Notes under the pieces: generated by a model
Seen by the model: only the letters and a program-made list of their open reading frames with translations
Database searches by the model: none
Told to the model about the DNA's origin: nothing
Shown here: positions 1 to 10,703 of the stretch, one piece after another
How positions within the stretch are numbered: the stretch's first letter is position 1
How the letters are laid out: every line of letters starts with the position of its first letter
Assembly (NCBI RefSeq): GCF_907164915.1
Contig: NC_061868.1
Location: 20,145,819-20,209,818, forward strand
From: Impatiens glandulifera
Lineage: Eukaryota > Streptophyta > Magnoliopsida > Ericales > Balsaminaceae
Reading direction: 5' to 3'
Length of the DNA: 64,000 nucleotides
Made by a program: the position numbers and the translations under genes

Positions 1-800
1 ACATGCTATAGATGTTTGCTACTCCTGCTCCACTTTTAGTGAAGATCAGTACGACAGTCCGATACAACCAATTAACTAATGACACGTAAGCGAGTATCCT
101 TCCCACTACTTATTTTGCATGTAAATATCTGAAGAATACTCGGCACACTACCTGTTGTGTACGGCCACGGTCCTTGTATTTAGAGTCCGTTGTGTACAAT
201 GGAGGCGTTCCAATGGAAGAGTGTCACGTATCATTATGAAGATTCGACTGTTGGTACCTGTGCCTTATTTAAAGAATCTGAAGGACAACGGACGAACTGC
301 CGGAATTGCAGAGAGAGAATTCAATCGATCATTTTAATATCCAGATTACTGAGACTGTTTGTTGCTTTCCTGATTGTACTGTGTATTAATCAAGAGAGAG
401 TTAGAATCAAAGCATCCTTTAACTGAGTGATATTCTTCATCTTGTAAGTTGAACAGAGTGTGTTCTGTTAAATAGTGAGCTAAGTGTGTGCAAACTGTGT
501 TTGATTCAAAGCATATTATAGCGAATCCTTCCGGCGGTTGGAAGAAGAGGTGACGTAAGAGAGTTTGTTCTGAACATCCATAAACAAATTGTTGTGTTGT
601 TCATTTCTGTCATCTTCTTTGGTTCTTAGCTTCAAACCTAAGTAAACATTTTCGCACTTGATTCTGTTTCAAGTGTTTACAAGAGTTTGCGTAGAATAGA
701 AAGTGAATTAAATCCCTAATAAGATTTCTTTCAAACTGTTTTTCATAAGCCTTCATCAATCGTCAGACCCCCGTCTCTATTGATAAAATTGATCCTATCA
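1..800 (+). repeat. E1 5' LTR (right part only)
   Basis: Closely similar along its length to 7054-7852, the end of the 3' LTR of the same element, with scattered substitutions and small indels. It ends in GATCCTATCA directly before a primer binding site. About 475 bases of the LTR lie left of the window. It contains the conserved leader segment with GGTGACGT near 549, found in all related LTRs here. The short open frames inside it are not genes. Confidence 0.9.
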
Positions 801-802
801 AT

Positions 803-814
803 TGGTATCAGAGC
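803..814 (+). other. E1 primer binding site
   Basis: TGGTATCAGAGC, the 12 bases complementary to the 3' end of plant initiator tRNA-Met, two bases after the LTR end. This fixes the 5' LTR boundary and the orientation of E1. Confidence 0.92.
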
Positions 815-849
815 TCTGTTTCTATTCTCAAGTTCAAAGATCCTGAATC

Positions 850-2030
850 ATGTCTATTATCAATGAGATCCCTATTCTGTCAAGAGATAACTGTGAATAT
901 TAGATGATGAGAATGCAAGCTCACTTGGCTGCCCTTGGTTGTGATATGTGGAGCGTCATTACTGATGGCCCCATAAAGATTTCGAAGCCAAGAAGTGAGT
1001 GGACTATTGGAGACAAGATGACCAACAACCTGGATAATGTTGTTAGGAACATTTTATATCAGTCGATCAACATGAACGTCTTCTATAAAATCAAGTCCTG
1101 CTCATCTGCTAAAGAGATATGGGATAAGCTTACTCAGATCTATGGTAGAAACGTTCAAGCAAAGAAGGATCAGAAAGACTTAATGTGTGTTGAAAACAAA
1201 TCCAAATGGGCTGATAGCAACTCAGAGGAGTCTCCTACTGAAAGAGAGACTGAAGTTGTTACATGTTTGATGGTAGATGACCAATCCAAGGTAAATGATG
1301 TCTCTACTCCAGAATTTACAAACGAAGAGTTAGCTAATGCACTCAATGAAATGGCTATTGAGTACAAAAAGGTTAACTAACTCTTTTTACGAAATGAAAG
1401 TAAAATATAAATCAACTGTTCTTTCTTCTAACAAAGAATCTGAATCAAATATTTTTTGACGAAAACATAGTAGAGATCTCATCTGAGAATGAGATGCTCA
1501 GAGAACAGATTCAAATTCTTTCATCTGAAAACAAAAGGTTAAACTATGTTGTCAGTGCATGGACAAGGTCCGGAGATGCTGTCAAACATCAGATCAGTAT
1601 GTTAAAACCTGCTGGATCTAGATCCGGTCTAGAATTTGACAGTAATGACCCTAACCTGTCCTGCAAAAATTCAAACTCAGCAAATGACAAGCTTAAGCCA
1701 ATAAGTTTGTTAAAGGGAGTTTGACTAATAGTGAATCTGATCCTATTCACGAAGAAGTAGCTTTCAAAAATGAAATAACTTATGTTCCGCCGACTATTAG
1801 CTGGATGAAAAATAAGTGAGAAGCAGCCAGCAAGTTTGGCAATCTAAAACCTAACTCAATGTCAAGGAGTTTTAAAAGAAAATATTCTTCAAAAGTTAAG
1901 GGATCAGTGGCTAGCAGAAAGTCGTTTGCTGAGTCAAAAACATACGCATTAATTATAGCATAAAATGGGAAATCCATCAGAATAACTCAAATATGGATTC
2001 CTAAGGGACTAATTGACCGAGGACCCAATT
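850..2030 (+). pseudogene. E1 gag remnant, internally deleted
   Basis: The ATG at 850 begins a copia gag (MSIINEIPILSRDN), interrupted by TAG at 901 where a related copy has Trp. The frame then runs 904-1380 with the N-terminal gag motifs (MQAHLAA, MWSVITDGPIK). Around 1150-1175 it jumps from the N-terminal half to the spacer after the zinc knuckle (NKSKWADS), so about 200 codons are missing, including the CCHC box that the E3 and E4 gags retain. The spacer continues in broken frames (1494-1724 and onward to about 2030). E2 shares the same deletion. The product could not package RNA by itself. Confidence 0.85.
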
Positions 2031-2040
2031 AAAAGTGGGT

Positions 2041-5000
2041 ACCAAAAGTTTGTATGTACAAATAAACGATGGACTAGATGAATCTGTATGGTATCTCGAC
2101 AGCAGCTGTTACAGGCATATGATAGGTAACAGCTTCTTACTGATATATCAGATTGCTCTGGACCTAAGATTACCTTTGGTGACAACAAGAAGGGTAAGAC
2201 CATGGGTAAGGGTAAGATTATCCATGGTAACCTAACCATTAATGACGTGCTACTTGTAGACAATCTATGCTATAACTTGATTAGTATCAGTCGGTTATGT
2301 GATAATAGTTTGTCATTTGATTTTCAAACTCATGCATGTCTAGTTAAAGACCAAGACAGAAATACTTTGTTAACAGGCAGTAGAGTAGGAAACTCATACA
2401 AAATGAATTGGCAAAAAGAATCTTCTGATCCTATGTGCATGATTGCCAAAAATGACCAGAATTGATTATGGCATAAAAGGTTAAATCATCCAAATTTCAA
2501 AACCATTAACAAGATCTGTTCAAACAACTTAGTTATTGGATTACCTAAATTACAGTTTGCTAAGGACAAGGTATGTCCTACTTGCCAGTTAGGCAAACAG
2601 GGCAGATCATCGTTCAAAAGTAAAGGGAAATATCAATCCAGTCGTTGCCTATAACTGTTACATATGGATCTGTTTGGTCCAATTCCTATAAAAAGTTTAG
2701 GAGGAATGAGATTTGCCCTAATTGTTATAGATGAATTTTCTCGATTTACATTGGTTGCATTTTTGCCATCAAAGGACAAAACTGCTGAAAACTTAATTAG
2801 AATGTTTAAAATAATTCAGAATCAGAAATCGTTAAATATTGCATGCATTAGAAGTGATCAGGGAACTGAGTTCACTAACAGATATCTATCATCTTATCTC
2901 GAGGAGACTGGAATTAGGTACGAGTTGTCTAGTGTCAGACCACAGCAAAACAGCATTGCTGAGAGAAGAGTGAGGACTCTGAAGGAAGCCGGGAGATCTA
3001 TGCTAGCTGAATCAGACGTACCTCAGAAGTTCTGGGCGAAAGCCATAAGCACAGCTTGCTATACACAAAATCGGTCAATAATTAACAATCGTTTTGATAA
3101 AACTCCCTATGAACTGTATTATGGGAGAATTCTCATAGTTTCTTATTTTAAGATATTTGGGTGTAGATGTTTTATTCATAACAATGGAAAGGTTTATCTG
3201 ATCGCTTTTGATGCTAAAGAAGATGAGGGATTCATGTTGGGATATTCGTTAGTAAGCAAGGCTTACAAAGTATACAACAAAAGAACACAGACAGTTGAGG
3301 AATCCCTCCATGTAGTTTTTGATGAGCCTGATGAGAGCAAATTTATTGAACCCATTGATCTTGCTAACAGACTAAAAGCGACAAGTCTTGAGTCTATGAG
3401 TGAAGAAGAAGAAACTCTGGAAAGGCGGATTGCCTTGTCTGGTCCAGTGGCTGATCCGGTTGAGGTTCAACCAGATGTACAAACTCATGTTCAACAAGAT
3501 GTTGAGAATTTAGACGTCGCGGAGTCACCCGTTCAGATGACCAACCCCCTTGGATCCAACTTCAAATGGAACAGAAATCATCCACCAGAATTAATCATCG
3601 TAAATCCCTTCTCTTCTCGAAGGACAAGACGTCAACTGATGGATGAAATGGCCAATTCTGCATTTATTTCTCAGATTGAACCCAAGAAAATTGGCGAAGT
3701 TGTAGTTGATCCAGATTGGATCAATGCTATGCAGGAGGAGTTAAACCAATTTGTGAGAAATAAAGTGTGGCATCTTACCCCTAGACCAACCGATAAGTCA
3801 GTTATAGGAACAAGATGGGTCTTTAGAAACAAGCCTAGTGAAGATGGTTTAGTCATTAGAAATAAAGCTCATTTAGTTGCTCAAGGATATAGGCCGGAGG
3901 AAGGTATCGATTTTGATGAGCCTTTTGCACCTGTAGCTAGACTTGAGGCAATTAAAATCTTCCTAGCATATGCATCATTTAAGAACTTTAAGGTTTTTCA
4001 AATGGATGTGAAAAGTGCATTTTTAAATGGGAAATTGAGTGAAGAAGTATATGTTGAGCAACCCCCTGGGTTTGCAGATCATGTGTTACCTAATCATGTT
4101 TATAAGCTTGATAAAGCACTGTATGGTTTGAAACAAGCTCTTAGAGCTTGGTATGACACTTTAATTGAATTTTTGTTTGATCATGATTTTGTTATTGGAA
4201 CTGTGGATAAAACCTTTTTTAGATTCACTAAAGACTCACATTCTACTTGTTCAAATATATGTTGATGACATTATTTTCGGTTCAACTAACCCCAAACTAT
4301 GTGAGAAATTTTCTAAGTTGATGTAGGACAGATTTTAAATGAGCATGATGGGAGAATTAACATTCTTCCTTGAGCTTCAAGTCCGTCAGTTAGAAGAAGG
4401 GACCCTCATCAATCAGGCCAATTACACAAAAGAACTGCTAAAGAAGTTTGGAATAGAGAACTGTTCTGTTGTAGCTACTCCAATGAGCTCTTCTAGTAAA
4501 CTGGATAAAGATGAAGGTGGCCAAGGTGTCGATGTAACAGCATATAGAGGACTCATCGGATCCTTGTTATATGTGACTGCTAGCAGGCCAGACATCCAGT
4601 TTGCTGTTGGAGTTTGTGGCAGATTTCAGGCTAATCCTAAACTTTCTCACTTTACTACTGCTAAACATATTCTTAAATACTTAAAGGGAACTCAAAATAT
4701 GGGACTGTGGTATCCGAAGGATTCTAGTTTCAATTTGATCAGTTTCTCATATGTACATTATGCAGGGTGCAAAATTGATAGAAAAAGCACGAGTGGAACT
4801 TGCCAGTTCCTTGGAGATCGTTTAATCTCATGGTTCAGTAAGAAGCAGACGTCAGTTGCCACGTCTACAACAGAAGCAGAGTACCTTACAGCTGGTAGAT
4901 GTTGCTCTCAGCTCTTGTGGATTCAACAACAGCTCAGGGACTATGGGATTGAGGCTGAAGAGTCTCCAATTTTCTGCGACAACACTAGTACTATCGCAAT

Positions 5001-5202
5001 CACCTACAATCCAGTTCTGCATTCTTGGACAAAGCATATCGAAATCATGCATCATTTTATCCGAGAACACGTAAATTAGAAGCAGATTCGTCTTGAATAT
5101 GTTCCCACAGATTAACAAACGGCAACCATCTTCACAAAGCCTTTGGCCGAAGCTAAGTTTTCTCATTTTATAAATATTTTAGGTCTTGTTTATCTTGATT
5201 GA
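2041..5202 (+). pseudogene. E1 pol remnant (PR-IN-RT-RNase H)
   Basis: Domain order is that of Ty1/copia. Protease: SVWYLDSSC near 2085; copia proteases have DSG or DTG, so this active site is damaged. GAG-pre-integrase with H-H-C-C spacing: about 2465-2620. Integrase core: from HMDLFGP near 2660, with IRSDQGTEF near 2850. Reverse transcriptase: from about 3700. RNase H: up to the TGA at 5200. The longest frame is 2664-4265 (533 codons). A small deletion near 4240 shifts the frame just before the YVDD catalytic motif (4261-4269 region), which is therefore out of frame. A second large frame is 4339-5079. Further stops occur at 2464, 4324, 5077 and 5114. Dead copy. Confidence 0.9.
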
Positions 5203-5644
5203 TGTGATTACGTGCATAAATTGAGGGGGAACATATTGTTCAAAACATAACTGAACAGATATGAAGACAAAGGTCTTAATACGTCCTAAGGATTAGGGGT
5301 TTGAGAAACACAACTACTTAGACGTACGTCTACTCTAGCAGTTTAATCTTCCTTTGGAATATTTGTCTTGGTTATTTAACCTGCACGGTTAGACGTACAC
5401 GTCTAATAGACGTTAGACGTTTTTACATCATGAGCAAGAGGATGCTCACGTCTAACCAAACACACGTGTTTCACGTGGTGTTCTTGCATAATTAGACGTA
5501 TACGTCTAATAGACGGATTTGAAAATAGAAGTTGAAAATGTGAAAAGGAGAATAAACGTCTAACTACTCGTGTAATTAGACCTTTCATCTTCTAGCTATT
5601 TGGACAGCTGTCTTTTGATTATGTGTTGGTACTCGTGTATTTGA
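5203..5644 (+). other. E1 pol-ORF3 spacer with palindromes
   Basis: Non-coding stretch rich in TTAGACG/CGTCTAA motifs. It holds the stem TGAGCA (5431-5436)/TGCTCA (5443-5448) and the palindrome GACAGCTGTC (5603-5612), both also present upstream of ORF3 in E2 and E3. The E2F-like site, G-box and ORF3 start seen in E2 and E3 are missing here, so a deletion has fused about 5620 to the middle of ORF3. Confidence 0.7.
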
Positions 5645-6261
5645 ACAGTTGGTTCGTGAATTCTTCGAAACAGTTGGTTTCTATCAGGACAAAATTATTG
5701 ATGGGATTGTTTTGGGTCAGATGATTTGTATCTCAGAAAGTTCATTCGGTATGTTCTTCCAACTTCCCAATGTATGTATTCATGAGTTTTTACCCTCCCC
5801 TCCTGAAATCATGTTTACAATGATGAAAGTCTTCTCTGATTCTCCCCTTATGGATATTCACGGTAAGAAAGGCCTCCTGAAAGATGAGTTTGCTCTTCTT
5901 AGCGACATCATCTCAAAATCTCTTCTCTCCAAAGAATCTTCTTACAAGTATTGTACTAAGGTTTTTGAGATTATGGTGGCTATCACTAAAGGTGTGCCCG
6001 TCAACTAGACAAGCTTCCTCTTCGGAAACCTTGTCAGAAATGATCTGTACCCGGAAGACTATCTTTGGATTTGACGGTCCTCTTGGCGCTTTCCTTTGCT
6101 TCCTTCTGGATGAACCCGGTAAAAACTATCACCTTTCTTCTAAAACTCTAAACAACCAGAAGGTTGTTGAATATATTCTTAGGGTGAAGAGGCTCAAGTC
6201 TAAGAAAAGGAAAAGAGATGTTTCCAACCCTCCTCTAACTGCAGTCATAGAGACTTCTTAG
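5645..6261 (+). pseudogene. E1 ORF3 remnant, N-terminus deleted
   Basis: Matches the intact ORF3 of E2 from its LVNEFFET segment to the C-terminal KSKKRKR basic stretch and final stop at 6259-6261. The first roughly 65 codons and the promoter are gone. There is a stop at 6006 (Trp codon in E2) and a frameshift near 6045. The domain resembles the 'putative plant transposon protein' family (V-x-EFF..., a short G-K/Q-x-[VI] strand, then FF-x-LP). Function unknown. Confidence 0.75.
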
Positions 6262-6560
6262 ATTGAAGACTATTCTTTCCAGAAAAATGATTGAGAAGAA
6301 GAAGAAGAAGATTAGAATAGACTTTATTTTCATTTAAGATGAAGTTTTTGAAAGTTCTTTTTGAGGTTGTTATGTTTTGAACTTATTTTGGTTGTTTTTG
6401 GAACAATGTTTTGTGTGTTTCTCCTGAAAACACTCTTATTTATGTGATTATGAATATTATATTTGTGTGTTGAAAATTCTTATATGTAAACAGGGGTTTT
6501 CTTACATCTATATGATAGATACGCTAATTTGTTGCCTATGTAGGATTTCAATCTCATCAT

Positions 6561-6575
6561 CAAAAAGGGGGAAAT
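6561..6575 (+). other. E1 polypurine tract
   Basis: CAAAAAGGGGGAAAT directly before the LTR start TGTTGGGTC. This is the plus-strand priming site and is of the type typical of Sirevirus-like copia elements. The stretch 6262-6560 before it is non-coding, with a GAAGAAGAAG run near 6296. Confidence 0.85.
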
Positions 6576-7852
6576 TGTTGGGTCAAATTATTTTGACTAA
6601 GTGTTAAACTAGTTTGACTATTGGAATTTTGATGATGAAATGATGAATGGATTATATATGCGTCTAATTGTTTTTGATATAGGTGTATTGAAGTCATATA
6701 TTATTAGACTTGGTTCTAATGAGGTTCATTAGACCGATTTGGCATTAGATGCACGGTGTTAAACGTGTAGTCTAACTAGCGAAGTTGAACGTGTAGTCTA
6801 ACTAAGCGGTGTTAGACGTGCAGTCTAACTTGTGAAAGTTAGACATGCAGTCTAACTCCTTCAGATTAGTCTAAAATGATTGTAATTAGACGTAAGTTTA
6901 ATCCCATTAGACCAGGTGGTCCCATTAGACCAGGTGGTCTAATAGATTCTGTTATTAGACGGGGACGTTTGATTTCATTAGACGAGGTCGTCTAATTGAA
7001 ATACGTCTAATGCCTTGCTGAAGTAGTTGCTTGAAGCTAGCATCCGCCTACCCACGTGCTATAGTTGTACGCTACTCCTGCTCCACTTTCTAGTGAAGAT
7101 CAGTAAGACAGTCCGATGCAACCAATTAAGTAATGACATGTAAGCGAATATCCTTCCCACTACTTGTTTTATAGGTAAATCTCTGAAGAATATTCGGCGC
7201 ACTACCTGTTGTGTCGGCCACGATCCTTGTATTTAGAGTATATTGTGTACAATGGAGGCATTCCAATGGAAGAGTTCCACGTATCATTATGAAGATTCGA
7301 CTGTTGGTACTTGTGCCTTATTTAAAGATTCTTAAGGACAATGGACGAACTGCCGGAATAGCAGAGAGAGAATTCAATCGATCATTTTAATATCCAGATT
7401 ACTGAAACTGTTAGCTGCTTTCCTAATTGTACTGGTTTTAATCAAAAGAGAGTTAGAATCAAAGCATCCTTTAGTTAAGTGATATTCTTCATCTTGTAAG
7501 TTGAACAAAGTGTGTTTTGTTCAACAGTGAGCTAAGTGTGTGCAAACTGTATTTGATTCAAAGCATATTATAGTGAATCCTTCCAGTGGTTGGAAGAAGG
7601 GGTGACGTAGGAGAGTTTGCTCCGAACATCCATAAACAAACTGTTGTGTTGTTTATTTCTGTCATCTTCTTTGGTTCTTAGCTTCAAACCTAAGTAAACA
7701 TTTCCACACTTGATTCTGTTTCAAGTGTTTACAGGGGTTTGCGTAGAATAGAAAGTGAATTAAATCCCTAACAAGATTTCTTTCAAACCGTTTTTCATAA
7801 GCCTTCATCAATCGTCAGACTCCCGTCTCTATTGATAAAATCGATCCTATCA
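6576..7852 (+). repeat. E1 3' LTR (1,277 bp)
   Basis: Starts TGTTGGGTCAAATTATTTTG and ends GATCCTATCA (TG...CA). It contains a short block of TTAGACG/GTCTAA hairpin motifs at about 6740-7015, a TATA-like TTATTTAAAG near 7318, and the conserved GGTGACGTAGGAGAG leader near 7600. It is much shorter than the E2 and E3 LTRs because the hairpin block is not expanded. Confidence 0.92.
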
Positions 7853-8772
7853 TCATATGATAACTTCAAACGGCTGCTGAAGTGAGGCATTAGAAGTGCT
7901 CCATTAGACTGTTAAGTCTAAGGGAGTTAGACGCCAACGTGTAATAGCGAGTTACATTAGACTACCACGTCTAATGAAGTTAGACTGCAACATCTAACTT
8001 CATATCACTTCATACTAATCTAAAGGAGTTAGACACTCACGTCTAACTACGTGTCTGTTAGACTAGCACGTCTAACTACGTATTTGTTAGACTACCACGT
8101 CTAACTACGTATCTGTTAGAGTAGCACGTCTAAATACGTATTTGTTAGACTAGCACATCTAACTACGTATCTGTTAGATAGGCATGTCTAACTACGTATC
8201 TATTAGACTAGCACGTCTAACTACGTATCTATTAGACTAGCACGTCTAACTACGTATCTATTAGACTACCACCTCTAACTACGTATCTGTTAGACTATCA
8301 CGTCTAATTACGTATATGTTAGACTATCACGTCTAATTACGTATATGTTATACTGGCACGTCGAATTATGTATCTATTAGACTACCACGTTTAACTATGT
8401 ATCTGTTAGACTAGCATGTCTAACTACGTATCTATTAGACTGACACGTCTAACTACGTATCTGTTAGACTAGCACGTCTAACTACGTATCTATTAGACTG
8501 GCACGTCTAACTACGTATATGTTAGACTAGCACATCTAACTACGTATCTCTTAGACTGGAATGTCTAACTACATATATGTTAGACTACTACATCTAACTA
8601 CGTATCATGTCTAATTAGCCTACTTAAACCACGTCTAAGTTAGCCAGATCTGATGCACCTGCATAGAAACAATTAGGCGACTTAGCTTCGTTTATTCAAC
8701 TTTTAATTATAGTTAAGTTTTACTCCTACATCATCAAAATAACGTTAATCAAACTAAATTTGACCCAAAACA
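7853..8772 (-). repeat. E6: reverse LTR fragment
   Basis: The right end (TGACCCAAAACA) is the reverse complement of an LTR start (TGTTTTGGGTCA), and ATCATCAAAAT next to it also matches the family. The left side is cut exactly where E1 ends. No polypurine tract follows at 8773, so this is a 5' LTR or solo LTR in reverse orientation. It carries the 29-bp array described separately. E1 probably inserted into this LTR; the other half would lie left of the window. Confidence 0.65.
8040..8610. repeat. 29-bp tandem array, about 19-20 copies
   Basis: The unit contains TTAGAC, six bases (often TAGCAC or TACCAC), GTCTAA, then CTACGTATCTG. TTAGAC/GTCTAA are perfect inverted arms and TACGTA is a second palindrome. 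Copies differ by one to four bases. Lies inside the E6 LTR. Confidence 0.9.
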
Positions 8773-8974
8773 ACATTAATTTCTTCCTTCTCTGATTTTC
8801 CTTGATTTCTTCCTTTGTATTTTTTCCTTGTTGATTTTCTCGAACTTCCTCAATATTCTCTTTGATCCTTGTTTATCCCGTTTCATTTTTCTATTTTATT
8901 CATCTTGGACTTTTAGGATTTTATGCTCTTTCTCAATTTCTTTTACATATTTAGTACTAACATGTTGAAAAGTA

Positions 8975-9835
8975 TTACAGAAAACACACATGGCTTTTGC
9001 TTAGTAAGTTCAATTCTTCATACCATCTTTCCAGCTTCATACAGTTAGATTTAACATAAGTATGCCTATGTTTCAGAATATCATCCAAGTTTGATTCCTT
9101 CTTGAACTATAGAAAATAGAGATCATGTATATTTGCAGAAACCTTCTCTAGTCCCTTATGCTCCCATTGTTTCATTAAGGCTTCCTTGGTGACTGAGAAT
9201 GGTATTCTATTCTTCCCTATGTAGTTTCCAACCAATACATTTTCCCATTCTTTAACACATTTTTCCTCCACTTCAATTGGCAGTTTAAATTCAAAAGGAG
9301 AAGTGAGTACCTCCACTTTTGTTTTAACATCTCCCAAGTATATTTTTCCTTTATAAGCATGATCCTCTGCTTTCTTTCCTGCATTATTTTTCCAAACTTC
9401 GTTTACTCTCCAACTGAAAGTGCTCCTAATAGTATAGGTCTTAGATTTATGGGACTTCATCAACTCCATCATTGTTTCAATTGACTAGTTAACTATCTTC
9501 TCATACTCTTCTTTCTTTAGTAAATTCTAGTCTTAAAGATAGTGTACATTCAATTAGACGGTTGTTTGCTGCATTTTTTCTTTGTTGAGCACAATCTATC
9601 ATTTCTTTGCATGCATTAGGAGCTTTGTGATTTGAAATCCAAAGAGATTTGCTCTTTCATTGTAACCAACTTTCCAAATTCTTTCATTCTTCCCTTGTTT
9701 TCCTACTAAATTTTCTTCAGAATTTTTATCAGCAATTGGTTCTTGACTTTTGTTGCATTCCTGTTTTTCATGGATAATCTCTTCAGCAATCCTATCAATT
9801 TCATTTTTAGTTGCCTCTTTTACACCTTTCATCAC
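8975..9835 (-). pseudogene. DUF4283-like relic
   Basis: Reading leftward, 9835-9599 is a Lys/Glu-rich frame. 9472-9107 encodes a segment with the feel of the plant DUF4283 domain (ENVLVGNYIGKNRIPFSV, then ALMKQW). It continues past a TAG at 9106 into FKKESNLDDIL and MKLERWYEE, ending at 8975. DUF4283 is usually found in gag-like proteins of plant LINEs and in transposon-derived zinc-knuckle proteins. At least one stop and a frame change make this a broken relic. No reverse transcriptase was seen beside it. Confidence 0.5.
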
Positions 9836-10703
9836 AAATTCGTTGAATTACTTACCCTTATTGTTTTTCTTTCTTCCCATTTAATGAAGAACAAAAAACA
9901 AAAAAAAAGAGCAATTATAGAATATGGTACACCAAAAACCCTAGCTATTATAGAACAATGTCAACTAGAATCCTTAACCTTCCAACCAAGTTTTGCATAA
10001 AAATGAATGACCTAGCTATTAGAATTACTGTGTCGTTCGTGTCGTACGTGCCGATTGTGTTGATTGTGCCGAAAGAGACCCGAAGCGACTAGCAACCGCG
10101 AACACAACAAGCGAACCGCGAGCTTGATATTTTGTTGATCGTACCGATCATTTCATTCGTGCCAATTGTGCCGATCATGTTATTTGTGTATTTGTGATGA
10201 GATTTAATACATAAAATATTTCTCAACTCATTATGATTCATTTTATTACAACTTTTTTCATTTTAGAATATTGTAAGAAAATTGGGTACTTTTATTTATA
10301 ATTAAAGTGATTTTGGGTTTAAAATTTAATCTTATCATATACGAAATTACTATTAGTTTACTTAATATATTTTGGGATATTTCGTGTAATTTTATGTCAA
10401 ATTGCATTATTATTTTTATTTTATTTAATTTAATCTAAAATAAGATTGATTTTGTAATATAAAAGTCATCTTAATCGAATTTAAATTATTGCAAATCTTA
10501 TTATAATAGTATACATCATAATTTATACATCATATTGTTAGAATATATATATATAGTTAGAGATAAAAAAAATATTATAAGAGAACAATAATTATAATTT
10601 ATATATATATATATATGATAAAGAGGAAATAAAAAAAATGATTTAAGAAAAATAAATAATTAATATGATTAATATTTTAAGACCACTTATATATATATAT
10701 AAT
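9836..10703. other. Gene-free AT-rich stretch
   Basis: No supportable gene. 10015-10200 contains degenerate repeats of GCCGATTGTG/CGATCATTT type. From 10500 there are several short TA runs. Confidence 0.6.

Noticed and set aside
155..426. Short frames inside E1 LTR
   Set aside because: LTR sequence; equivalent positions in other LTR copies are not conserved as protein.
8040..8610. CRISPR-like appearance of regular short repeats
   Set aside because: Plant nuclear DNA, no distinct unique spacers, units are contiguous and lie in a retroelement LTR.
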